Assembly: GCA_020635035.1 (NCBI GenBank) | Contig: JACKAO010000005.1 | Location: 1 to 64,000 of the forward strand | DNA length: 64,000 bases | Direction: 5' to 3' | From: Calditrichia bacterium | Lineage (GTDB): Bacteria > Calditrichota > Calditrichia > Calditrichales > J004 | Shown: positions 7,147 to 18,215 of the stretch, piece by piece | How the letters are laid out: each line of letters begins with the position of its first letter | Position numbering within the stretch: the stretch's first letter is position 1 | Notes under the pieces: generated by a model | Databases searched by the model: none | What the model was told of the DNA's origin: nothing | Seen by the model: only the letters and a program-made list of their open reading frames with translations | Program-made: the position numbers and the translations under genes

Positions 7147-8971
7147 GTTCCTGGTTTTCAAAAAAAGCGATCACGTTTTGGGCTGTATTTTTTGGCAGTT
7201 TGCCAATTTCAATAAGCTCTTCAATAGTTGCTGTCTTTATTTTTTTGATCGATCCGAAAGCTTTCAGCAGATGGATACGTCGATTTTCACCGATACCTTC
7301 TATTTGATCCAACTGCGATGTCAGAGTACGCTTTGAGCGTCGTTTTCTATGCGAAGTTACAGCAAAACGATGGGCTTCATCTCGAAGCTGCTGAACAAGG
7401 CGCAGACTGGATGAAGTGCGCGGCAGCATTTGTGCATCACTCACCCCGGGATAGAAAATTTCTTCAAGGCGTTTTGCCAGGCCAACAATCGGCTGGTTTT
7501 TTATTTCCAGCTTTTTCAGCACACTGACTGCACTGGATAACTGCCCTTTTCCACCATCGATGATAATTAAATCGGGTAGTTTTTTATTTTCACGCAAAAT
7601 ACGGCTATAACGTCTTTCAACCGCTTCACGAATCATCGCAAAATCATCGGGTGTGCTTTTTACACGGATATTAAATTTCCTGTACTCTGATTTTTTGGGC
7701 TTACCATCAATAAAACAAACCATAGAAGCAACAGGGTCTGTTCCCTGGATATTGGAAATATCGAAGCATTCAATACGCTTCGGTGGATGTGCAAGGTTTA
7801 AATCCCTTTGCAGCGCCTTAACAGCATGCGGGACAAAATCTTTGGCTTTTAAGCGTTGCAGCTTTAATTCTTCCAAAAGATATCCGGCATTTTTGGCACA
7901 CAGATCTATAAGCTTTTTCTTCTCACCCATTTGTGGTGTAAGAAAACTAACCTTCCTGCCGGCACGTTCCCCCAGGTATTCTTCAATAACTTTCACTTCT
8001 TCCGGATTATACTGGACAAGAATATCATGCGGGATATCTTCCGTGGAAAAATAATAATCATTCACAAAAGTGTTTAGCAGCTTTTCTTCTGCAAACCATT
8101 CGGCATTTTTTATATACTTATGTATGCGCCCAAGAATTTTTCCATCTCGTATCTTTACAAGAACTGCACAGGCATCATCATCTTCTTTTTTTACAGCAAT
8201 TACATCACGGTCACGTGTATCGCTCTGGACCATTTTTTGATTATTTCTGTAAGTGTCAAGCGCAATAAGTTTGTCTCTGGTGCGTGCCGCTTCTTCAAAA
8301 GTAAGATTTGCAGCCTGTTCATCCATTTCCTGTTTTAGTTCACGAACGATTTCATCCGTTTTGCCTTTAAGGAAACGCTTAACACGCGCCATAACTTCAT
8401 CATATTGCTCTGTTGAAAACAACCCCTGGCATGGACCTTTGCACTTGTTGATATAATAATCCAGACAAAGTTGAACACTGCCTTTTTTTATCACTGCCGG
8501 GGATAAATCATGCTTGCAGGAACGAATCGGGAATATACGCTGCAGCGTTTTCAGGGTTAAACGCAGATTTTTAACATCTGTATAAGGTCCATAATAGGAT
8601 GAACCGTCGCGGACAATTTTACGTGTTACAAATACTTGCGGAAAATTTTCATTTGTTATACGAATAAAAGGATAACTTTTATCATCTTTAAGGTTAACAT
8701 TAAACCGCGGTTTACGGTCCTTTATCAGGTTATTCTCAAGAATCAGTGCTTCGATCTCAGAATCTACAACAAAAATCTCAACGTCATTTATTCGCGAAAT
8801 CATTGCCGCAAGACGCGGTTCAACGGGACGGGATTTCTGAAAATAGGAACGGACCCTATTTTTTAAAATGGATGCCTTACCGACATAAAGGGTTTTGTTA
8901 TTTTTGTCTTTAAAAAGATAACATCCGGGTTTGTCAGGGAGATTTTTAATCTTTTCGGTAATATTGAGCAT
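7127..8971 (-). CDS. uvrC: UvrABC system protein C (excinuclease)
   Basis: The 614-residue protein has the full UvrC architecture. An N-terminal GIY-YIG nuclease domain includes PGCYLFKD near residue 15 and TLYVGKA near 28. A four-cysteine-like stretch near 150-180 (CKHDLSP, CLDYYINKCKGPC) follows. The UVR motif is near 205-235, and the C-terminal RNase H-like nuclease shows RIECFDISNIQGTDPV near 390 and DLIIIDGGKGQL near 460. A helix-hairpin-helix tail is at 555-600. It makes the dual incisions in nucleotide excision repair with UvrA and UvrB, neither of which is in the window. Length matches the usual 590-620. Two unknown helical genes follow in the same direction. Confidence 0.97.
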   Translation of the reverse strand: MLNITEKIKNLPDKPGCYLFKDKNNKTLYVGKASILKNRVRSYFQKSRPVEPRLAAMISRINDVEIFVVDSEIEALILENNLIKDRKPRFNVNLKDDKSYPFIRITNENFPQVFVTRKIVRDGSSYYGPYTDVKNLRLTLKTLQRIFPIRSCKHDLSPAVIKKGSVQLCLDYYINKCKGPCQGLFSTEQYDEVMARVKRFLKGKTDEIVRELKQEMDEQAANLTFEEAARTRDKLIALDTYRNNQKMVQSDTRDRDVIAVKKEDDDACAVLVKIRDGKILGRIHKYIKNAEWFAEEKLLNTFVNDYYFSTEDIPHDILVQYNPEEVKVIEEYLGERAGRKVSFLTPQMGEKKKLIDLCAKNAGYLLEELKLQRLKAKDFVPHAVKALQRDLNLAHPPKRIECFDISNIQGTDPVASMVCFIDGKPKKSEYRKFNIRVKSTPDDFAMIREAVERRYSRILRENKKLPDLIIIDGGKGQLSSAVSVLKKLEIKNQPIVGLAKRLEEIFYPGVSDAQMLPRTSSSLRLVQQLRDEAHRFAVTSHRKRRSKRTLTSQLDQIEGIGENRRIHLLKAFGSIKKIKTATIEELIEIGKLPKNTAQNVIAFFENQEHVQSEN

Positions 8972-8973
8972 TT

Positions 8974-9357
8974 TTAATATGTGAAGGGAATTTTAATGAT
9001 CTTATAATTTCTGCCCAGCATTTTTCCAATTTTTTCCTGTCGTTCATTCAGGGCTTTATATTTATCCGTCTGGTAACTGATGACTGTATTAGTTATCTGG
9101 CTGTACCTGCTGTATGAAGCTTCAATCTGTGATCTGAATTTGTTTGATATAACTTCCAGACTGTCTTTATTTCCACTTAAAACAGTATCCGATATAAACC
9201 AATAGCGTGCCAGTTCCATAGATGTATCCGGCTCGCAAAAACAACCACAATCGAGAAAATAATAAACATGTTTATCAGCAGGGATAGTCTTTTTTAATGA
9301 ATCCTGAGCATATACAGAGACCGTAAAAATAATAAAAAAAGTAATTATTCTTAACAT
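8974..9357 (-). CDS. Hypothetical exported protein with CGCFC motif
   Basis: This 127-residue protein has a clear signal peptide (residues 1-17, ending SVYAQ) and a mature part of about 110 residues. The distinctive feature is a short cysteine cluster, DCGCFCEPD, near residue 38. The remainder is charged and helical (RSQIEASYSRYSQI, ERQEKIGKMLGRNYK). No family is recognised. It ends 2 bp before the uvrC start, so the two are probably co-transcribed. Periplasmic or envelope location is inferred from the signal peptide. The cysteines could bind metal or form disulfides. Confidence 0.6.
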   Translation of the reverse strand: MLRIITFFIIFTVSVYAQDSLKKTIPADKHVYYFLDCGCFCEPDTSMELARYWFISDTVLSGNKDSLEVISNKFRSQIEASYSRYSQITNTVISYQTDKYKALNERQEKIGKMLGRNYKIIKIPFTY

Positions 9358-9401
9358 GGTACCTCCACAAAAAACTTATACTTATTTTAACATGTCAGGA
9401 C

Positions 9402-10304
9402 TTACTTAAAATTTCCGGGCCTTTCCATATTATCAACACCGATATTATCATTCAGTGTACGATATGTAATGAGATTAATATTATTTTGTTTCAAGGCATT
9501 GCGAAACTGCTTAGAAAGAATGGCATCCAGTTCACCCTGCCTTTGTGTACTCATATCGGCCGGTCCCCATGGATTAAGGTCTTTCATCGCTTTTAATTCC
9601 GCATCATCCAAACCCACATGTACAACCTGGAGATTGATCTTTCCTGCTTCCAGTTCACTTGCCCGCTTAGCAACACTGTCTGCTTTTGAGCCAAGGGGCG
9701 CATAATAGGTGGCATTGGAGTAATCTTCACCATAATACTGGGCAATCCCTAAATTGAATTCCTTTGCCAGTTTTTCAACTATTTCTCTTGTTTGTTCTGT
9801 TTGAACGGCTGCCCCCATATGGTAATCCAGGTAGTCTATTTTTACACCACTGTTTACTGCCCTTTCAACCTGGGCTCTTAGTTCCGCTTCAATCTGGGTT
9901 AAATCAGGGTTATTTCCGAAAAGCTTTGAACGTGACGGGAAGAAAAATCCATTGCTGTCAACCAGAGTTGATGCTGCTTCCGGTCCGATTATTGGTCCCC
10001 AGCGATAATTTTTCCATTCTGCGTTCAGGGTGAGATGTACACCCACGGATATCTGTGGATTTTCTTTTAAAATAGTCACCGCTTCCTGGTACCAGGGGCA
10101 GGCAAACATTACCGATGTTGAAAAAACCAATCCTGATTCCATTGCTTTTTGGATGGCCATATTTACTGAGTGGCACATACCGAAATCATCAAGGCGCAAC
10201 AAAAGGTATTTATTCTGTGGTTCCGGAAAATGATTTTGAGAGAAAGTTAAGTTGGTAAGAAAAATAATTAAAACAATGATTCGCTTAATCATAATGAAAT
10301 CCAT
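9402..10304 (-). CDS. YdjC/ChbG-like carbohydrate deacetylase, exported
   Basis: The protein (300 residues from the first ATG, 296 from MIKRIIVLIIF, the better signal-peptide start at 10292) belongs to the YdjC/ChbG deacetylase family. Motifs are LLLRLDDFGMCHSVN near residue 35 (metal-binding D), VGVHLTLNAEW near 93 (metal-binding H), and DYLDYHMGA near 155 (H of the metal triad). The VVHVGLDD segment near 230 closes the family pattern. Relatives deacetylate chito-oligosaccharides or other N-acetylated sugars. An exported version is unusual compared with cytoplasmic ChbG and would act in the periplasm. It could cooperate with the chito-oligosaccharide locus at 44-61 kb, but it is not linked to it. 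Confidence 0.8.
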   Translation of the reverse strand: MDFIMIKRIIVLIIFLTNLTFSQNHFPEPQNKYLLLRLDDFGMCHSVNMAIQKAMESGLVFSTSVMFACPWYQEAVTILKENPQISVGVHLTLNAEWKNYRWGPIIGPEAASTLVDSNGFFFPSRSKLFGNNPDLTQIEAELRAQVERAVNSGVKIDYLDYHMGAAVQTEQTREIVEKLAKEFNLGIAQYYGEDYSNATYYAPLGSKADSVAKRASELEAGKINLQVVHVGLDDAELKAMKDLNPWGPADMSTQRQGELDAILSKQFRNALKQNNINLITYRTLNDNIGVDNMERPGNFK

Positions 10305-10336
10305 TTTTTTTATTTGAGAGAAATAGATATGGAAAG

Positions 10337-10738
10337 CTATGCTATTTTTTCACACAATTCAATCAATATCCCGTTGCTGCTTTTAGGATGCACAAAGGCG
10401 ATCAACTTACCTTCTGCTCCTTGCCGGGGTTGTTGGTCTATCAGCTGAAATCCTTTTGCTTGAAGGGTATCGAGTGTTTCCTGCAGATTGTCAACACGGT
10501 AGGCAATATGATGAATACCATTTCCTTTTTTTGCGATATATTTGGCTATCGGCGACTCTGAAGATGTTGCCTGAAGGTACTCAATGGTTGATTCGCCAAC
10601 ATGAAATCCTAATACTCTTACCATCTGATCCGTGACTTCTTCTGTGAACTCCGGCTCTACACCAAGAGCGGCAAATGTAGCTGCTACTGCTTCAAGGTCG
10701 TCAACAGCAATACCTATATGGTCAATTTTTTTTAACAT
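10337..10738 (-). CDS. mce: Methylmalonyl-CoA epimerase
   Basis: The 133-residue protein is a single glyoxalase/VOC domain. It has KIDHIGIAVDDLE at the N-terminus (metal-binding H), the glutamate of STIEYLQ near residue 55, GIHHIAYRVDN near residue 75, and the final metal glutamate in GILIELCE near 128. This pattern and length are those of methylmalonyl-CoA epimerase, which converts the (S) to the (R) form in propionyl-CoA/succinyl-CoA interconversion. The mutase is not in the window. It lies 68 bp downstream of guaB on the same strand. Confidence 0.93.
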   Translation of the reverse strand: MLKKIDHIGIAVDDLEAVAATFAALGVEPEFTEEVTDQMVRVLGFHVGESTIEYLQATSSESPIAKYIAKKGNGIHHIAYRVDNLQETLDTLQAKGFQLIDQQPRQGAEGKLIAFVHPKSSNGILIELCEKIA

Positions 10739-10806
10739 TTTGGCGATATTTATTTTATCCAGTTTTCCAGCTTCAAACCAGGGAAAAGAAAAATATGATT
10801 TAAAGC

Positions 10807-12911
<2,105 letters not shown>

Positions 12912-13005
12912 AAATAATCTACTTAAAAAATTTGTGCAATTTATAAAGTTTGGATTTTTAGTTCAAGAAATTAGGTACCAGGAAACTTTCATTTACAAAA
13001 AATTA

Positions 13006-14553
13006 TCAAACAAGCAAATTTAGCTTATCTGCCGTTAAAGTTAGTCTTCCTTCAACAACCATTTGAAAAGCCAGATCAATGTCTTTCTTCATCAGGCGGT
13101 CTTCTTCCCAAAATGGAATTTGAGTACGAACAAGATCAAGCACTGCTTTTGTGATTGGCCCAGGTATTACCGGTGCCCTTAAATCTAATGCCTGACATGC
13201 ACACAATAGTTCAATTGCCAGAACATATTCTGTATTTTTAACAACTTCCAATGCTTTGCGGGCAGCATGCATACCCATACTGACGTGATCTTCCTTATTC
13301 GCAGATGTTGGTATTGAATCCACACTTGCCGGGTGGGCGAGTACTTTGTTTTCTGCTACAAGGGCTGCTGCAGTGACCTGAGCAATCATAAATCCGGAAT
13401 TAAGACCGCCTTCACGTGTTAAAAATCCTTCTGCTTCATTCATTGTTGGATCCATCATGTGTTCGATGCGTCGCTCCGATATACTTGCCATCTCACTTAC
13501 AAGTATTGAGAGATAATCGGCGGCTAATGCAACGGGTTCTCCATGGAAATTCCCGCCGGATAAAACATCCCCGTTTTCCGGGAAGACAAGAGGGTTATCT
13601 GTTACCCCATTGATCTCGTTTTCAAAAACAGATTGCACATAAGCCAAACCATCACGCACCGCTCCATGTACTTGTGGAATGCAGCGCAAACAATAAGCAT
13701 CCTGAACGCGGTGATCTGATTCTTTGTGTGAAGCAACGATAGGACTATCCTTAAGAATATGCAAAAAATTGGCTGCGACCTGCTGTTGTCCGTTATGACG
13801 CCGTACCTGCTGAATTCTCTGATCAAATGCAGTTAATGTTCCCAGTAATCCTTCCAGGCTCATTGCACCTATAATATCTGCAGATTTTACTAATTCAAGA
13901 ATATGTATCAATGCTAAGCTGCCGCATGCCTGGATGGCCTGAGTACCGTTCAATATGGCCAGACCTTCTTTTTCCATAAGCTGAACAGGTTTTAAACCAG
14001 CTTTTGCCAGTGCTTCTTTGGCCGGTACAATTTTTCTTTGACCATCTTCAAAAATAAATGTTTCCCCTTCACCAATCATCGTAAGTGCCATGTGTGCTAA
14101 AGGTGCAAGATCGCCGCTGGCACCTACCGAGCCTTTTTCGGGTATGATCGGGATTAAACCCCGATTAAGAATATCAATGAGTAATTCAACCACTTCGAGA
14201 CGCACACCACTGTAACCATGGGAAACGTTTTTTATTTTCAGCAGCATCATTAATCTCACAATGTCATCGGCAAGCGGCTCACCAACTCCGGCTGCATGGC
14301 TTAAAACCAGCCGGCGTTGCAGATCACGAGTTTGGGTCTTTGGAATACGAATATCGGCAAATTTACCAAAGCCGGTGTTTACACCATATACAACACGACC
14401 ATCCTGCAGAATCTTTTCAATAACAGCTCTGCTTTGGATAATCTTCTCTTTAACGGCACCAGATATTTTTACAACAGGCTTTTCCTTAATAAATCGTGCC
14501 AGACTCTCCATAGTCAGGTCATTTTCATCAATTATAAAAACATTTTCAGGCAT
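13006..14553 (-). CDS. hutH: Histidine ammonia-lyase
   Basis: The protein (515 residues) deaminates histidine to urocanate, the first step of histidine degradation. The Ala-Ser-Gly triad that cyclises to the MIO cofactor is at residues 145-147 in GSVGASGDLAPLAH. Other family blocks include YGVNTGFGKFA near 57, NGTQAIQ near 202, QDAYCLRCIPQVHG near 285, and NFHGEPVA near 335. The longer frame to 14565 would need a TTG; the ATG at 14553 has a GGAG six bases upstream, so I chose it. No other hut gene is nearby. Aromatic-amino-acid lyases share the fold, but the overall match is to HutH. Confidence 0.93.
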   Translation of the reverse strand: MPENVFIIDENDLTMESLARFIKEKPVVKISGAVKEKIIQSRAVIEKILQDGRVVYGVNTGFGKFADIRIPKTQTRDLQRRLVLSHAAGVGEPLADDIVRLMMLLKIKNVSHGYSGVRLEVVELLIDILNRGLIPIIPEKGSVGASGDLAPLAHMALTMIGEGETFIFEDGQRKIVPAKEALAKAGLKPVQLMEKEGLAILNGTQAIQACGSLALIHILELVKSADIIGAMSLEGLLGTLTAFDQRIQQVRRHNGQQQVAANFLHILKDSPIVASHKESDHRVQDAYCLRCIPQVHGAVRDGLAYVQSVFENEINGVTDNPLVFPENGDVLSGGNFHGEPVALAADYLSILVSEMASISERRIEHMMDPTMNEAEGFLTREGGLNSGFMIAQVTAAALVAENKVLAHPASVDSIPTSANKEDHVSMGMHAARKALEVVKNTEYVLAIELLCACQALDLRAPVIPGPITKAVLDLVRTQIPFWEEDRLMKKDIDLAFQMVVEGRLTLTADKLNLLV

Positions 14554-14592
14554 ACAATGCTCCAATAACTTACGATGAGCGATACCATCACT

Positions 14593-17574
14593 TCAAGCGA
14601 TGGCATCGTTAGTTTTCTCTTCCTTTTGCCTGAACCATTCATGCATTTCATCAATCATTTTGTTTTTATTAAAATAAACCGAAGCTTCAACCGGCAGACT
14701 GTTCAGGAATTGTTTTCCGTATTGCATTCGACTTAAGCGGTTATCACAACAAATCACTGCTCCATAATCTGATTTGCTGCGGATCAAACGTCCAAAGCCC
14801 TGCCGGAACTTTATTATAGCTTCCGGAACCGAATACTCGAAAAACGGATTCCCGCCGCGTTCTTTGATTTGTTCCATACGTGCAGCTATCAACGGATCTG
14901 TAGGGACATCGAATGGAAGCTTTGGAATCATAAGAATTTGCAGAGCATTCCCGGGAACATCTACCCCTTCCCAGAAACTATCCGTACCGAGAAGAACAGA
15001 ATCCGTATTTTCTTTGAATTGATTGATAATATTGGTCCTGCTGCCGCTTTTTCCCTGGGCTAGAAGCAAAATCTTTTCTGCTTCAAAATGTGGTTTTAAA
15101 ATGTTGTATACCATATTCAACAGCGAATAGCTGGTAAACAAAACCATTAAACCTTTGTGTTCTGCGCTGTGGATATCACGAATCAGTTCAATCAGTTCCT
15201 GAGAAAATAGCTGATTGCGTGGATCCGGCATAAAATCAGTAACAGCAAGAAAAATCTGCTGATTAAAATTGAAGGGTGAACCATGTATTTGAGTATGAAC
15301 TTCCCGGTCATGCAATACACTCAGGCCGACTCTTTGTTTAAAATAATCGAACTTTTTATCAACACTAAGTGTGGCAGATGTCATTACCAGCGAACGCAAA
15401 TTTTGAAAAAGCCTGTCCTTAAGAATATCGGCTATCTGCAGAGGAACGGCATTCATCAGAACGTCCGTATTGCGTTCATTAAAAGGCACTTCAAACCAGT
15501 ATACGTATTTGTTTTCTTCAGCCAAAACACAAAAATCAAAAGCTTCCTGCAATTCCATTATATCCTGTGCCAAAGCTAAAAATTCCCTATGAATCTGGTC
15601 CTGAAACTCAAAACGGTTCTCATCAAGATCATAGAAATAATCACTCAATTCATTTAACTGCTTGCTCAAATAACCAAGTGTCTTTTTGATCTCTGCAATC
15701 TGATCTTCTGATTCACGAAAAAATTTGAAGTTCTTATAGTAGCGGATTTTTTGTGAATCAGTAGTCTGGTTTGCATTTTTCGCAATCTGGCTGCGCATAT
15801 AACGGTTAAATTCGTTATAAAATTGCTGCACATTCAGTTTTAAGCGCATACTGTTTGATTTGATGCCATTGATATGTTTATATAAGTCTGATGTTTCCTG
15901 GTCTGTTAAAATACCCTTAGACATGCGAAATTCAAGTTGCAGAACAGCACCTGTTTTTTTAGGATCTTCTTCATATAAACGGTGATAAATATTCCGGAAT
16001 GTCCAGAATGATACACGTACTCCCAGATGCTCTGCTGCACTTTTTTCTATATTGTGGGCTTCATCAATAATAAGATTATTAAATTCGCCAAGAATGGAAT
16101 GATCGGAGGCGAGATCCGAAAACAGCAATGCATGATTCACCACTACAAGATCTGCTTTACGGGCATTATCACGAGCTTTCATTAAAAAACAATCATTGTA
16201 AAATTTACATGCTTTTCCCGGACAATAGGAAGGCTCTGCAATAAACTTCTGCCAAATCCCGCGATTTGCTTCCAGCTGAAATGCTGAATTCTCAGCAATA
16301 TCTCCGGTCCTGGTCTGACGCACCCACAGCACTAAAGGCAGAATGCGAGCCCTTTCATCCTGCGACAGCCGCTGATTCATATCCGTCATGACTGTTTTCC
16401 ATTTATCAAGGCAAAGATAATTGGATCGCCCCTTGAGCAGAACCGCTTTAAAATTACCCTTACGTGCCTGAAATAACGTTGGGAGATCTTTGAAAAAGAG
16501 CTGTTCCTGCAGGTTTTTTGTATTTGTAGAAACGACTACCCTTTCATGCATTGAACGATTTCTTACTGCCCATTCCACTGAAGGCGTAAGATAAGCCATT
16601 GATTTGCCGGTGCCTGTCCCTGCTTCAGAAACAATAAAAGCATTTGTGTTAACGGCATCGGTGATACGTTCTGCCATATGCAGCTGTTCTTCACGAAGTT
16701 CATAGTTTTCAAGAGTCCCGGCCAGATCACCATCATTTTTAAAATAATCTGTTATTACCCGTGCTTCGATTTCATTAAAATCCTGTTCTTCGTCAGAAGG
16801 TGAAAATCGATATTCTTTCTCACCAATAACATTATAATAATCCTGCGCATGTTTAATATCATCGATGATTGAAACAGAGGGTACAGATATATTGTTTTCT
16901 GTTTTGAATTTTAACAAAGGCACAAAAAAGGATTTAGCCCTTACTGAGTTGGCAAACAATAACTGTATTATCTCCGAAATAACATTATTATCGAGCGCCA
17001 ATGCCCGATCCAGTAATTCGAGAAAGATCTGCCCTGTCGCCCTGGCATCATCGATAGCACGATGTGCATTCTCAAGGTCATGACCAAAATATTGGGCTAA
17101 ATATCCCAGCTTTAATTTAGGCAGAAACGGGAGCAAAATACGAGAGAGAAAAAGCGTATCAATACGGACCCTGCCAAAGTATTTAAAACGATTTAGCTGA
17201 TCCTGCCACTGGTCAAAATCTTTATTCTGGCGGCGGTACATATATTCAATAAAAGAAGCATCAAAATTTACCTGGTGTCCTACAAAGGGTATGTCTTTCA
17301 GAAAATGATCCAGTTTATCAAAAACATCTTCTATTTTTGGAGCGGATGCAACATCTTCATCTTTAATTCCGGTAAGACGGGTAATAAATTCAGGTATTGG
17401 CCGTCCGGGATTTACCAGTGTTTCAAAGGTTTCTTTTTCTACACCATTTACAAACTTAATAGCGCCTATTTCAATAATTTCATCTTCTTCAGGGACGAGT
17501 CCGGTTGTTTCAAGGTCAACAACAACAAATTCATTAATCCCCAGTTTTTTTAGCAACTCTGCTCTTAAATCCAT
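14593..17574 (-). CDS. dinG: DEDDh exonuclease-DinG-type helicase fusion
   Basis: This 993-residue protein joins an N-terminal DnaQ-like 3'-5' exonuclease (about 1-180) to a DinG/XPD superfamily 2 helicase. Exonuclease motifs are VVDLETTGLV, VGHQVNFDASF and HRAIDDARAT (the DEDDh histidine). Helicase motifs are Walker A AGTGTGKS near 320, DEAH in LIIDEAHNIEK near 505, and GFGRLIRSKSDYGAV near 945. Cysteines in YLCLDKW, PSYCPGKACKFYNDC near 385-460 fit the iron-sulfur cluster of the DinG/XPD family. It acts on DNA in repair or replication-transcription conflicts. The fusion form is best known from Firmicutes DinG. It starts 1 bp after the stop of the DUF3592 gene. Confidence 0.92.
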   Translation of the reverse strand: MDLRAELLKKLGINEFVVVDLETTGLVPEEDEIIEIGAIKFVNGVEKETFETLVNPGRPIPEFITRLTGIKDEDVASAPKIEDVFDKLDHFLKDIPFVGHQVNFDASFIEYMYRRQNKDFDQWQDQLNRFKYFGRVRIDTLFLSRILLPFLPKLKLGYLAQYFGHDLENAHRAIDDARATGQIFLELLDRALALDNNVISEIIQLLFANSVRAKSFFVPLLKFKTENNISVPSVSIIDDIKHAQDYYNVIGEKEYRFSPSDEEQDFNEIEARVITDYFKNDGDLAGTLENYELREEQLHMAERITDAVNTNAFIVSEAGTGTGKSMAYLTPSVEWAVRNRSMHERVVVSTNTKNLQEQLFFKDLPTLFQARKGNFKAVLLKGRSNYLCLDKWKTVMTDMNQRLSQDERARILPLVLWVRQTRTGDIAENSAFQLEANRGIWQKFIAEPSYCPGKACKFYNDCFLMKARDNARKADLVVVNHALLFSDLASDHSILGEFNNLIIDEAHNIEKSAAEHLGVRVSFWTFRNIYHRLYEEDPKKTGAVLQLEFRMSKGILTDQETSDLYKHINGIKSNSMRLKLNVQQFYNEFNRYMRSQIAKNANQTTDSQKIRYYKNFKFFRESEDQIAEIKKTLGYLSKQLNELSDYFYDLDENRFEFQDQIHREFLALAQDIMELQEAFDFCVLAEENKYVYWFEVPFNERNTDVLMNAVPLQIADILKDRLFQNLRSLVMTSATLSVDKKFDYFKQRVGLSVLHDREVHTQIHGSPFNFNQQIFLAVTDFMPDPRNQLFSQELIELIRDIHSAEHKGLMVLFTSYSLLNMVYNILKPHFEAEKILLLAQGKSGSRTNIINQFKENTDSVLLGTDSFWEGVDVPGNALQILMIPKLPFDVPTDPLIAARMEQIKERGGNPFFEYSVPEAIIKFRQGFGRLIRSKSDYGAVICCDNRLSRMQYGKQFLNSLPVEASVYFNKNKMIDEMHEWFRQKEEKTNDAIA

Positions 17575-17575
17575 T

Positions 17576-18127
17576 TTACTCCAAACTTTTATTTCTTATT
17601 AAAAAATTACCCGTCATTGATAAGGCCAATGTTAAGAACAAAATGCCTAAACTATACTTCATATACATATTCCAGGGTATATTCACAATAACTTTTGATT
17701 GTGCGAAATTTTCAGGATTATAGTGAATTTCAATTTCCTGACCTTTCTTATATTCTTTAAGAATATTTCTCGCTGTTTGATCACGAAACCGTTTATTTCC
17801 AAATGCGGGAGCAGTCAGATTAGATTTCCCGGTAAAAATCTTGCCTTCAATTTTATATTGATAGGTTATTTCCGGCATTTTAGCGCGCTCTCCGGTGACA
17901 TGTGCATCAATAATTTCAGCTTTTACCGTTATCCAATGCTGCATTGTTCTGTATTGAGAATACGTGCCTGCTGCCGTATAAATCAACCCGATACCAGCTA
18001 TAAATAACAGAAAATTCAGCAGATACAAATAAGAAGATTTTTTGATGTGAACCTTATAACGACTGAATAAAAAAAGTAAAATGGCGGCAAGAGTTATAGC
18101 TATTGCCGGAGCAAGTATATATATCAT
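17576..18127 (-). CDS. DUF3592 membrane protein
   Basis: The 183-residue protein has an N-terminal membrane helix (residues 2-21), a second at about 33-55, a soluble beta-rich middle domain, and a final helix at 153-175. The middle domain, with WITVKAEIIDAHV, ITYQYKIEGKIFTGKS and KGQEIEIHYNPENFAQSKV, is typical of DUF3592, a family of unknown function. The domain probably faces the periplasm. It ends one base before dinG and may be co-transcribed with it. No catalytic residues are evident. Confidence 0.75.
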   Translation of the reverse strand: MIYILAPAIAITLAAILLFLFSRYKVHIKKSSYLYLLNFLLFIAGIGLIYTAAGTYSQYRTMQHWITVKAEIIDAHVTGERAKMPEITYQYKIEGKIFTGKSNLTAPAFGNKRFRDQTARNILKEYKKGQEIEIHYNPENFAQSKVIVNIPWNMYMKYSLGILFLTLALSMTGNFLIRNKSLE

Positions 18128-18215
18128 AGTAATATTTTATTTATTTAGGATAGAATAATTTAACACACTTTGGATAAAAAAGAAGGTTTAAATACGGTGC
18201 GATAAAAATTAAAAC

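Noticed and set aside
7127..7161. Longer starts for the gene after uvrC, for hutH (14565) and for the lipoprotein at 49899
   Set aside because: These would need TTG starts; ATG or GTG starts with a better ribosome-binding site lie just downstream.
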